Shown here: piece after piece, positions 1-5,732 of the stretch | Layout: every line of letters starts with the position of its first letter | Position numbering within the stretch: position 1 is the first letter of the stretch | Position numbers and translations under genes: made by a program | The notes under the pieces: generated by a model | What the model saw: only the letters and a program-made list of their open reading frames with translations | Databases searched by the model: none | What the model was told of the DNA's origin: nothing | Assembly: GCA_945865355.1 (NCBI GenBank) | Contig: CAMBDN010000155.1 | Span: forward strand, 1 to 6,108 | DNA length: 6,108 nucleotides | DNA from: Legionella genomosp. 1 | GTDB taxonomy: Bacteria; Pseudomonadota; Gammaproteobacteria; Legionellales; Legionellaceae | Direction: 5' to 3'

Positions 1-91
1 TTAAGCACTAACTCGGTTTTGGCTTACGACCACTTCCGCCTATCTGAATAGTGATTAATTACGTTGACTCAATCAGTTTTATAACCATACT

Positions 92-179
92 TGGCGGAGA
101 GACAGGGATTCGAACCCTGGGAAGGTTACCCTTCAACGGTTTTCAAGACCGCCGCATTCGACCGCTCTGCCATCTCTCC
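92..179 (-). tRNA. tRNA-Ser, anticodon UGA, CCA encoded
   Basis: This is an 88-nt class II tRNA gene on the minus strand, decoding UCA and related UCN serine codons. Read from 179 downward, the 5' acceptor strand GGAGAGA pairs with TCTCTCC near the 3' end, followed by discriminator G and a genome-encoded CCA (92-94). The anticodon loop CTTGAAA (147 down to 141) puts UGA at 145-143. A long variable arm with stem GAAGG/CCTTC and loop GTAA marks it as a serine-type tRNA. The T arm has stem CAGGG/CCCTG around loop TTCGAAT. The top pair of the anticodon stem is a G-U wobble. It is transcribed divergently from bamD. The 91 bases downstream of it, to the window edge, contain no recognisable gene and no clear terminator. 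Confidence 0.97.
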
Positions 180-186
180 ACGGCGG

Positions 187-215
187 AATATATAACAACC
201 TCTTCTGGGTTGCAA
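187..215 (-). promoter_or_regulatory. Sigma-70 promoter of tRNA-Ser
   Basis: On the minus strand a -35 box TTGCAA (215-210) is followed after exactly 17 bases by a -10 box TATATT (192-187). Seven bases, CCGCCGT, then separate the -10 box from the mature tRNA 5' end at 179. A GC-rich stretch just after the -10 box is typical of stringently controlled stable-RNA promoters. That part is inference from family knowledge. The -35 hexamer is palindromic and could also be read toward bamD, but no matching -10 box exists on that strand. Confidence 0.6.
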
Positions 216-250
216 TAGTTTTTTTTAAGTTTTTAGCTAGAGGTGTAAAT

Positions 251-1012
251 ATGAAACAAGTTAGAGTTTTACTGATACTGTGTTTGGTTTTTTCTTTATC
301 AGCTTGTAATAAATGGTGGTCAAAAGACGAGGATGAGGATAACAGTCCTTACAAAGATATGAGCGCTGAACAATTGTATACCGAGGCTAAACAAGCCATG
401 GGTAAAGAGCAATATTCAGCGGCTATTAAGCGTTTGGAGGCTTTGGAAACAATGTATCCCTTTAACGACTACGCTGAGCAAGCTGAAATTGATTTGATTT
501 ATGCTTATTATGAGAAAGGGGATTATCCATCAACGGGTGCAACAGCAGAACGCTTTATCCATCTTTATCCGCGTGCTAAGCGTGTTGATTATGCTTACTA
601 CATGAAAGGGTTAGCGAACTTTCAACAAACGCGTGGAACAATGGCAAATGTATTGCCTTTAGATGAATCTTGGCGTGATCCTGGCACACAATCACAAGCC
701 TATTCGGATTTTGCGACGTTAGTACAAAAATTCCCTGATAGCCGATATAAGCCGAATGCACTGCAGCGTATGATTTACCTGCGCAATCTTTTTGCTCAAC
801 GAGAGTTGAATGCAGCGAACTATTATTTTGATCACAAAATGTATGTTGCAGCGGAAGAGCGTGCAAGTTTCCTCCTTAAAACGTATCCGCAAGCTCCTAG
901 TGCACAACAAGCGTTGGCTGTTGTTTATCGCGCTGACGTGTTGCTGGGCTTACAGAAGGCAGCAGATGAGGCTTTGGCAGTATATCAAGCGACCTACCAC
1001 AAAAACCCGTAA
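251..1012 (+). CDS. bamD: BamD, outer-membrane assembly lipoprotein
   Basis: BamD is the essential lipoprotein partner of BamA in the BAM complex, which folds and inserts beta-barrel proteins into the outer membrane from its periplasmic face. The 253-aa product is close in length to E. coli BamD (245). It starts with a lipoprotein signal peptide: basic KQVR, a hydrophobic core at residues 6-15 and lipobox LSAC at 16-19, with lipidated Cys19. Position +2 is Asn rather than Asp, which fits export to the outer membrane. From about residue 40 onward come tetratricopeptide-type helical pairs. BamD hallmarks include AIKRLEALE..YPF near 58-71, LIYAYYEKGDYP near 83-94 and RFIHLYP near 101-107. The ATG follows an AGAGGTG ribosome site with 7 bases between GAGG and the start. 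The gene stands alone, divergent from tRNA-Ser and convergent with rdgC. It is intact, with no odd features. Confidence 0.95.
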   Translation: MKQVRVLLILCLVFSLSACNKWWSKDEDEDNSPYKDMSAEQLYTEAKQAMGKEQYSAAIKRLEALETMYPFNDYAEQAEIDLIYAYYEKGDYPSTGATAERFIHLYPRAKRVDYAYYMKGLANFQQTRGTMANVLPLDESWRDPGTQSQAYSDFATLVQKFPDSRYKPNALQRMIYLRNLFAQRELNAANYYFDHKMYVAAEERASFLLKTYPQAPSAQQALAVVYRADVLLGLQKAADEALAVYQATYHKNP

Positions 1013-1031
1013 CACTGTAATGAAGGTGATT

Positions 1032-1061
1032 TCCGTATTATGCTTCACGGCATAATACGGA
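1032..1061. terminator. 12-bp hairpin between convergent bamD and rdgC
   Basis: TCCGTATTATGC (1032-1043) is the exact reverse complement of GCATAATACGGA (1050-1061), with a 6-base loop TTCACG. It lies 19 bases after the bamD stop and 8 bases after the rdgC stop, so it probably ends transcription from both sides. Neither strand has a T-run after the stem. It is therefore not a textbook intrinsic terminator, and it might instead protect mRNA 3' ends. Confidence 0.6.
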
Positions 1062-1069
1062 GTCGCTCC

Positions 1070-2014
1070 CTAAAACGGACTGGCTTCTTCTAAGCGCTGT
1101 GCCGGCTGATCTAAAATTACCGCTGTTTTATCCTCAGCTAGTGCTGCTAACAAATCATCAGTCAATGAGCGTAATTCTCCTGAAAGGAGGGTGAGGGCTG
1201 CGTCTTGCTGTTCATACGCTTCGTCGTACTGACCAATCTCATTAAATTCATCAATAAGGTAATCCAAACATTTAATTCGCTTGAATGTTAAGTCATGCGT
1301 TAATGTCAGTTGAATGCGTTCATTCCATATAACTGAGATTTCAGCAGCTGCCAAGCCTTGTGATAATAAGGTCAGTATTTCTTCGGCGGGTAACTCATAG
1401 CCCTTACAGGTAAAACGTTTCTTCTCATCTTCCAGTGAGATCAAAAGACAATCAGATGCCAACGTAAACGAAGCGGGTAATGATGTAGGATTGCTTATCC
1501 AGTTGGCGAAATGCATCGCTAAATTTTCAGAGTATTGAATCGGTTCGATGCGAATACTAGGTATGGTCTTACGTAATAAGGATGTGAGCTGCGCTGCTTG
1601 AGTATTACTGGCGGTGTTGATGAAGAGCCTTTTGGAAACATGATCTAAAATGGCCGGTAAGCGCTTTTGCAAACAAAATGATTTAGGTAATAGCTCAAAC
1701 TCTAACTCTTCAGCAAGTTGTGCCTTTTCAGTACGTTTAACAGCGCGTCCTTGTTGTGCTTCTATCGCTTGAATTCGTTCGCCAAGCAGACGGTTAATAA
1801 CACCTCGTGGGAGAATTCGTTCTTCTTTTCCTAAGGTGATAAGCGAGGATCCGGAAGTTTCTTGAACAAGTTCATCGGCAAATGCCGGTGCCCAACCATA
1901 AATAAATCGAGCATGCGGTGGGCATGGCTTCAAAGCTTCATTCGCTAATAAGCTGGTAAGATCAGCAGGCTGTTCTATTTCATACTGATAGATGAGCGCA
2001 TTGTTAAACCACAT
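1070..2014 (-). CDS. rdgC: RdgC, recombination-associated DNA-binding protein
   Basis: RdgC forms a ring-shaped dimer that binds double-stranded DNA, is linked to the nucleoid, and limits RecA-mediated recombination. The protein from the preferred start is 314 aa, against 303 in E. coli. Family landmarks are visible: N-terminal MWF(N/K)N, the Cys-Pro at 31-32, the KEERILPRGVI segment at 63-73, the RTEKAQL..E..LLP stretch near 94-110, and C-terminal LLSGELRSL near 276-284. I chose the ATG at 2014 because GAGGG (2027-2023) sits 8 bases before it and because it matches the family N-terminus MLWFKN. The upstream in-frame ATG at 2029 would add five residues, MRVNI, and has only AT-rich DNA before it. 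The gene ends in TAG just beyond the shared hairpin. It is divergent from rlmI, and no frameshift or missing region is seen. Confidence 0.93.
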   Translation of the reverse strand: MWFNNALIYQYEIEQPADLTSLLANEALKPCPPHARFIYGWAPAFADELVQETSGSSLITLGKEERILPRGVINRLLGERIQAIEAQQGRAVKRTEKAQLAEELEFELLPKSFCLQKRLPAILDHVSKRLFINTASNTQAAQLTSLLRKTIPSIRIEPIQYSENLAMHFANWISNPTSLPASFTLASDCLLISLEDEKKRFTCKGYELPAEEILTLLSQGLAAAEISVIWNERIQLTLTHDLTFKRIKCLDYLIDEFNEIGQYDEAYEQQDAALTLLSGELRSLTDDLLAALAEDKTAVILDQPAQRLEEASPF

Positions 2015-2027
2015 GATATTGACCCTC
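2015..2027 (-). promoter_or_regulatory. Ribosome-binding site fixing the rdgC start
   Basis: GAGGG on the minus strand (2027-2023) lies 8 bases before the ATG at 2014-2012 and overlaps the alternative upstream ATG. It cannot serve that upstream start, so it supports the shorter RdgC. Confidence 0.65.
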
Positions 2028-2101
2028 ATAATAAAAATTATGATGCTACCATGAAATGTGGACGATGTGTTGTGGTAACGCGCTTAATAGATGCTCGTAA
2101 C

Positions 2102-2130
2102 TTGCGATACACTTCTTCAAGGTGTAGATT
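2102..2130 (+). promoter_or_regulatory. Candidate sigma-70 promoter of the rlmI cluster
   Basis: A TTGCGA (2102-2107) and TAGATT (2125-2130) pair is separated by 17 bases, and each box matches consensus at four of six positions. The predicted start of transcription would be near 2137, about 20 bases ahead of rlmI. This is a weak sequence-only call in the roughly 145-base divergent space between rdgC and rlmI. Confidence 0.35.
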
Positions 2131-2159
2131 AGCGGTCTTTTCGGCTAAGTGTAATGATT

Positions 2160-3332
2160 ATGAAAGCAGCGGTCTATTTGCATAAAGAGCGTCAGGGTAC
2201 AATTCGGCGTGGGCATCCTTGGATTTTTCCTAAAGCAATATTGCGACAAACTGAGCAGGTTGTAACGGGTCAGCTGGTTCAAGTTTTTGCAGCAGATGGA
2301 GAGCTTATCGGCGTGGGTGTTTATAATGAGCATTCACTTTATCGCGTTCGTATGTTGGCCTTTGCCTTTGAGTCGGTGGACACGACATCGATCGCAAGCA
2401 TCGTCTCCTATCGATTAAAGCAAGCCTTACTCATACGACAGAGCATTCATTTACCCAATGAATTAACGAGTGCGTATCGTTTATTGAATAGTGAAGGGGA
2501 TGGGCTGTCTGGATTGACGATCGATCGCTTCAATCAGACCTGTGTTGTTGCAAGTTCGGCCTACTGGGTACAAGCCCATAAAGCTATTATTTCACAGGCT
2601 ATTCGTGATGTTATGTCGACGGATGAAGTTATCTGGTTAGCACAAACAAAACCATTGGCTCAAGACGGTTGGCGTGAAGTCAGTAACGAGGCAGTCGCTG
2701 GTACTGAGCAAATATTAGAAGGCGGGGTTGGTTTTCAAGTCGACTTTTCTCAAACGCAAAAAACAGGGTTATTTCTTGATCAACGGGAAAACCATCAGCG
2801 GGTAGCATCCTTGGCGAAAGGTAGGCGAGTGCTAGATCTTTACACCTATACGGGCGGTTTTGCATTGCATGCAGCGAAGGCAGGCGCTGTAAAGGTAACG
2901 GCGGTTGATAGTTCTGCGCCGGCAATTGAGTTAGCTAAGCGGAATGCGCAGTTAAATCATATTGATTCCATTGAATTTATTGAAGCCGATGCACGCGATT
3001 ATTTGGTAAAAGCAGGTGAGTATGATCTCATTGTGCTTGATCCCCCCAAGTTAGCACCATCGCAGCGACATGTGCAACAAGCAAAAAATTACTATCGATT
3101 TTTACATCGAGAAGCATTTAAATACATGAATGCGGGGTCATTATTAATGACATGTAATTGCTCCTCTGCGCTCTCGGCACAAGAATTTAGCGAATTGGTT
3201 AGCTCCCAAGCTTTGATGGTTGGAAAAATGGCACGGATTCTAGGTATATATGGACCCGCAAGTTGTCATCCTACCTTGGCTGCTTTTCCTGAGGGACATT
3301 ATTTGACGGCAGTTTTAATAGCCGTTGTTTAG
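2160..3332 (+). CDS. rlmI: RlmI-type 23S rRNA (cytosine-C5) methyltransferase
   Basis: This is a SAM-dependent rRNA methyltransferase of the COG1092 family. In E. coli, RlmI makes m5C1962 in 23S rRNA. From the ATG at 2160 the product is 390 aa (E. coli 396). The N-terminal 75 or so residues form a PUA-like RNA-binding domain with the signature GHPWIF (18-23). The Rossmann methyltransferase half contains FLDQR (205-209), SAM-binding motif I VLDLYTYTGGF (224-234), motif IV DPPK (294-297) and motif VI CNCSS (332-336). Cys334 aligns with the catalytic Cys of the SCS motif in E. coli. The upstream ATG at 2154 is in frame, but the 2160 start gives exactly the 23-residue spacing to HPW(I/V)F seen in E. 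coli. It also sits 8 bases after a weak TAAGTG ribosome site, whereas 2154 would be only 2 bases away. It heads a likely three-gene operon. The exact target base is assumed from the family. Confidence 0.87.
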   Translation: MKAAVYLHKERQGTIRRGHPWIFPKAILRQTEQVVTGQLVQVFAADGELIGVGVYNEHSLYRVRMLAFAFESVDTTSIASIVSYRLKQALLIRQSIHLPNELTSAYRLLNSEGDGLSGLTIDRFNQTCVVASSAYWVQAHKAIISQAIRDVMSTDEVIWLAQTKPLAQDGWREVSNEAVAGTEQILEGGVGFQVDFSQTQKTGLFLDQRENHQRVASLAKGRRVLDLYTYTGGFALHAAKAGAVKVTAVDSSAPAIELAKRNAQLNHIDSIEFIEADARDYLVKAGEYDLIVLDPPKLAPSQRHVQQAKNYYRFLHREAFKYMNAGSLLMTCNCSSALSAQEFSELVSSQALMVGKMARILGIYGPASCHPTLAAFPEGHYLTAVLIAVV

Positions 3333-3342
3333 AGGTTCATAC

Positions 3343-3350
3343 AAGGAGGT
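3343..3350 (+). promoter_or_regulatory. Perfect Shine-Dalgarno site of the hydrolase gene
   Basis: AAGGAGGT, a full match to the anti-Shine-Dalgarno sequence, lies 4 bases before the ATG at 3355. It fixes the start and excludes a ten-residue N-terminal extension that begins inside the end of rlmI. It is much stronger than the site of rlmI upstream. Confidence 0.85.
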
Positions 3351-3354
3351 TGGA

Positions 3355-3900
3355 ATGTTATTGAATAGGGAAAAATCAGGACTATTATTGGTTGATGTAC
3401 AAGAAAAACTAACTCCGCTTGTGTTGAATTCAGCCGCGTTAGTCAGTCGATGCGAATGGCTTCTCCGCTTAGCAAACGATCTCAATGTACCGCTAGTAAT
3501 AAGTGAACAATACCCACGTGGTCTGGGTAAAACAGTAGCAACATTGCGAACAGCAGCGACGACTGAACAATGCGTTGAGAAAGTGCATTTTTCATGTTAT
3601 CGCGAGCCATCATTTGTGAACCATTGGCAAGATATTGGCAGAAATCAAGTGGTGATTTGCGGGATCGAAACACACGTTTGTGTGATGCAAACGGCAATTA
3701 ATATGGTCAACGCAGGTTTCGACGTATTTGTTGTCGTTGACGCGGTTAGTTGTCGACATGAACTGGATCAAAAGTATGGGCTAAAACGAATGAAACAAGC
3801 TGGCATCAATTTAGTGACTGCTGAAATGGTCTTCTTCGAATGGGTTGGCCAGGCTGGAACGCCCGAATTTAAGGCATTAAGCCAAGCGTATTTGCGCTAA
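3355..3900 (+). CDS. Isochorismatase-family cysteine hydrolase
   Basis: This is a 181-aa single-domain cytosolic hydrolase of the isochorismatase-like superfamily, closest in motif style to the ISOC1/ISOC2 and YcaC-related branch. The Asp-Lys-Cys catalytic triad is visible: Asp14 in LLLVDVQEKL, Lys76 in VEKVHFSCY and Cys109 in CGIETHVCV (102-110). The conserved VVVDAVSCR segment (127-134) follows. Family members hydrolyse amide, carbamoyl or vinyl-ether bonds, and the substrate cannot be read from the sequence. I see no siderophore or menaquinone genes nearby that would suggest true isochorismate hydrolysis. It starts 22 bases after the rlmI stop and ends 11 bases before the next gene, so it is very likely co-transcribed with both. 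All key residues are present and the length is normal for the family. Confidence 0.88.
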   Translation: MLLNREKSGLLLVDVQEKLTPLVLNSAALVSRCEWLLRLANDLNVPLVISEQYPRGLGKTVATLRTAATTEQCVEKVHFSCYREPSFVNHWQDIGRNQVVICGIETHVCVMQTAINMVNAGFDVFVVVDAVSCRHELDQKYGLKRMKQAGINLVTAEMVFFEWVGQAGTPEFKALSQAYLR

Positions 3901-3911
3901 TAGGAGTTAAC

Positions 3912-4655
3912 ATGGAGTTGCAAAATCAAATTGCGGTGATCACTGGTGGTGCCTCGGGCATGGGGAAGGCTTGTGCTCAAGCACTCAGTCAACGAGGGGT
4001 TCGGACCATTGTTTGGGATAAACAAGTCGTAGATCTAGGTGATGACGCCATTGAATGTGATGTGAGTTCTGCCGCAGGTGTCGAACATGCTTTACAAGAG
4101 ACCATTGCACGAGCGGGTGTTCCGAGAATTTGTGTGAATTGCGCAGGAGTCGCCCCAGCTAAGCGTATGGTTGGTAAAGAAGGTGCCATGCCGTTGGCTG
4201 CATTTAAACAAGTGATTGATATTAATCTTGTGGGTACGTTTAACGTGATGCGGGTTGTTGCTGAAGCAATGATCGGTTTAGAGACATTAACCACTTCGAT
4301 GGAGCGCGGGGTTATCATTAATACGGCCTCGATTGCAGCCTATGAGGGCCAAATTGGCCAAATCGCTTATAGTGCGTCTAAAGGTGGTATCGTTGCGATG
4401 ACACTGCCAGCTGCGCGCGAATTGGCCCAATATGGAATTCGCGTCAACACGATCGCTCCTGGCCTGATTGCAACACCACTGTTACTGAATATGCCTCAAG
4501 AGGTTCAGGATAGCCTGGCTGCTACCATCCCTTTTCCTAAACGTTTTGGTCGTCCAGATGAGTTTGCGGCTCTTGTTATGCATATTGTCGAAAATTGTAT
4601 GATCAATGGAGAGGTTATACGGTTGGATGGTGCATTACGAATGCAGCCGCGATAA
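3912..4655 (+). CDS. Short-chain dehydrogenase, 3-hydroxyacyl-CoA dehydrogenase type 2 (HSD17B10-like)
   Basis: This 247-aa classical short-chain dehydrogenase probably oxidises (S)-3-hydroxyacyl-CoA with NAD+, for example 3-hydroxy-2-methylbutyryl-CoA in isoleucine breakdown, in the cytosol. The glycine-rich cofactor motif TGGASGMG is at 11-18. Asp36 at the end of beta-2 favours NAD over NADP. The NCAG motif is at 76-79, with catalytic Asn105, Ser140, Tyr153 and Lys157 (YSASK). The second half is strikingly like human HSD17B10 as I recall it: GVIINTAS, EGQ(I/V)GQ, AYSASKGGIV, IAPGL..TPLL, and the C-terminal NGEVIRLDGA.RMQP. AGGAG (3902-3906) lies 5 bases before the ATG. It is the last gene of the rlmI cluster and is followed by a hairpin. 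The family call is very secure. The exact substrate is inferred from resemblance. Confidence 0.9.
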   Translation: MELQNQIAVITGGASGMGKACAQALSQRGVRTIVWDKQVVDLGDDAIECDVSSAAGVEHALQETIARAGVPRICVNCAGVAPAKRMVGKEGAMPLAAFKQVIDINLVGTFNVMRVVAEAMIGLETLTTSMERGVIINTASIAAYEGQIGQIAYSASKGGIVAMTLPAARELAQYGIRVNTIAPGLIATPLLLNMPQEVQDSLAATIPFPKRFGRPDEFAALVMHIVENCMINGEVIRLDGALRMQPR

Positions 4656-4684
4656 TTGACTGAAAATCGACTTTTCTTGAAATT

Positions 4685-4705
4685 CCTCCCTTTGCAAAAG
4701 GGAGG
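4685..4705 (+). terminator. Hairpin terminator after the rlmI-hydrolase-dehydrogenase cluster
   Basis: CCTCCCTTT (4685-4693) pairs perfectly with AAAGGGAGG (4697-4705) around a 3-base loop GCA. It is followed on the plus strand by TTAAGATTGATTTTT, a delayed and interrupted T-tract. It lies 29 bases past the dehydrogenase stop and 38 bases past the flgM stop on the other strand, so it may serve both convergent genes. The minus-strand side has no T-run. Confidence 0.7.
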
Positions 4706-4743
4706 TTAAGATTGATTTTTAAAGGCTAATGGATAGCTTGACG

Positions 4744-5058
4744 CTAAGCAATTTCAATCTCTATCTCAGTCTCTTCAGTCATTGGCGCAAATTCCAATAA
4801 TTTAGCTGCAATTCGACCGCTATGTATTTCATATCGACCGGCGGCTAATTCTTCTTTGATAAATTCAATTTTTGCTTGGCTCGTTTCTGGTGAATCAAAG
4901 ATGAGTGCCTTTAATGCAGCCATTTGAGTAGCCGTTTCATCAAAATTAAACGGATCTAAAACGGTAGTATTACTTGTTGCGGCAGTTTTAGGTGCTAGCC
5001 CCGTGGAATCCAAATCATTGCATTGGGTTCTTTTTACGTCTTTATTTTTATTGGCCAT
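4744..5058 (-). CDS. flgM: FlgM, anti-sigma-28 factor
   Basis: FlgM holds the flagellar sigma factor FliA (sigma-28) inactive until the hook-basal body is finished, and is then exported through it. The product is 104 aa (Salmonella FlgM is 97). The first half is low in predicted structure and rich in Asn, Thr and Ala, as expected for a natively unfolded export substrate. The sigma-binding half matches the family pattern: SPETSQAKIEFIKEELAAG (56-74), then RYEIHSGRIAAKLLEFA (75-91), equivalent to the usual V..IK..I..G.Y.id...IA.kLL. The tail is unusually acidic and repetitive, EETEIEIEIA (95-104). GAGG (5070-5067) lies 8 bases before the ATG. A near-consensus sigma-28 promoter directly upstream independently supports the identity. 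The usual neighbours flgA and flgN are absent from this window. Confidence 0.88.
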   Translation of the reverse strand: MANKNKDVKRTQCNDLDSTGLAPKTAATSNTTVLDPFNFDETATQMAALKALIFDSPETSQAKIEFIKEELAAGRYEIHSGRIAAKLLEFAPMTEETEIEIEIA

Positions 5059-5086
5059 GGCGTCATCCTCAATTGTCCCTAGTGTA

Positions 5087-5113
5087 TTATCGGCGGTAGT
5101 TCCATAAACTTGA
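5087..5113 (-). promoter_or_regulatory. Sigma-28 (FliA) promoter of flgM
   Basis: On the minus strand TCAAGTTT (5113-5106) is followed after exactly 11 bases by GCCGATAA (5094-5087). The established enterobacterial FliA consensus is TAAAGTTT-N11-GCCGATAA. The -10 box is a perfect match, the -35 box matches at 7 of 8 positions and the spacing is ideal. Transcription should begin near 5080, giving a leader of about 20 bases before the flgM ATG. This would make FlgM accumulate in response to free FliA, a negative feedback loop. Confidence 0.92.
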
Positions 5114-5129
5114 GGGTTTTAAAAAAATA

Positions 5130-5561
5130 TTAATTGGGGTACATGCATTGCCTGATGAGTTCTTGCACTGTATTTAAATTGATTGGCTTGAATAACATTT
5201 TATTGATGCTGGTTTCTACGCTTTCAATGTTTGCATCGCAGCGGGAAAGCGCTGTAAGTCCTATTATTGGCAAGGGATTTTGATGCATACTTTTTTCCCA
5301 TTGACGAATGGCATCGGCCAATTGATAACCCGAAATGCCAGGTAATCCGATATCTGTAATGATGAGGTCAAATTTATTTGATTTAACGAGTTCTAAAGCA
5401 CTTTCACCATCTAGAGCAGATGTGAATTTTAGGCCAGCCTGCTTCATTATCGTTTCAATAAAATGCAGGGCAACCACATTATCTTCCACCAATAAGACAT
5501 GTAAGGGCTCGGCTAAAAATAGCTGATAGTTATCTGTTCTATCTTTGTTTAAGGTATTCAC
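5130..5561 (-). CDS. Single-domain response regulator (CheY-like receiver)
   Basis: This is a stand-alone receiver that should be phosphorylated by a histidine kinase or phosphotransfer protein not present in the window. From the preferred GTG start it is 143 aa. All receiver landmarks are present: acidic pair Glu26-Asp27 in LLVEDN, phosphoacceptor Asp70 in LIITDIGLPG, Thr103 in GLTAL and Lys125 in FKPI. About 20 residues precede the receiver, and no output domain follows. The style resembles receivers of hybrid kinases. No ATG exists at the N-terminus. A TTG at 5579 would give 149 aa, but GGAG (5570-5567) sits 5 bases before the GTG at 5561 and favours that start. It is followed on the same strand by a T-run without a GC hairpin and then flgM 71 bases on, so read-through into flgM is possible. 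Target and partner are unknown. Confidence 0.87.
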   Translation of the reverse strand: MNTLNKDRTDNYQLFLAEPLHVLLVEDNVVALHFIETIMKQAGLKFTSALDGESALELVKSNKFDLIITDIGLPGISGYQLADAIRQWEKSMHQNPLPIIGLTALSRCDANIESVETSINKMLFKPINLNTVQELIRQCMYPN

Positions 5562-5566
5562 TAGCG

Positions 5567-5570
5567 CTCC
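5567..5570 (-). promoter_or_regulatory. Ribosome-binding site favouring a GTG start for the response regulator
   Basis: GGAG on the minus strand lies 5 bases before the GTG at 5561-5559. The alternative TTG at 5579 has only AGAGG about 10 bases upstream, which is a longer spacing. Confidence 0.55.
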
Positions 5571-5697
5571 ATCATCCAATACGGCTATTCCTCTAACGTT
5601 TAACCTGTTGGTGAATCGTTATACTTCAATAAGCTGATGAGCATTAATTTTACATTAAATTGTTCAAATGTACTAATACACAAATCATTTTCTGGTC

Positions 5698-5703
5698 TAT
5701 AAT
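5698..5703 (+). promoter_or_regulatory. Candidate -10 box for the right-edge gene
   Basis: A perfect TATAAT preceded by C (context TCTATAATT) lies about 30 bases before the ATG at 5733. No TTGACA-like -35 box is found at 16 to 18 bases. A strong -10 with a C just before it and a weak -35 resembles RpoS-type promoters, but the sequence alone cannot separate RpoS from RpoD use. Confidence 0.45.
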
Positions 5704-5732
5704 TGATCATATATGTTAATGATGGAGCATGT

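Noticed and set aside
63..90. TTGACT with CATACT 16 bases later on plus, a possible promoter reading antisense into tRNA-Ser.
   Set aside because: The -10 box is weak and no gene lies in that direction before bamD, so a chance match is more likely.
1..91. Possible gene end or integration scar downstream of tRNA-Ser.
   Set aside because: The minus-strand frame ending in TAA at the edge is broken by TAG after about a dozen codons. No repeat of the tRNA 3' end and no integrase is visible.
576..910. Minus-strand open frames inside bamD.
   Set aside because: They have no family resemblance or ribosome sites and lie wholly within a well-identified gene.
2051..2185. A 44-codon plus-strand frame with several cysteines (MKCGRC start), faintly reminiscent of a zinc ribbon.
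   Set aside because: It has no ribosome site, overlaps the rlmI start in another frame, and its cysteine spacing fits no known finger. It is probably chance.
3989..4318. A 109-codon minus-strand frame inside the dehydrogenase gene.
   Set aside because: It is a shadow of the conserved dehydrogenase coding frame, with low-complexity composition and no initiation signal.
5114..5130. T-rich stretch after the response regulator stop on minus, considered as an intrinsic terminator.
   Set aside because: The run of seven T is not preceded by a GC-rich hairpin, so termination there is unsupported.
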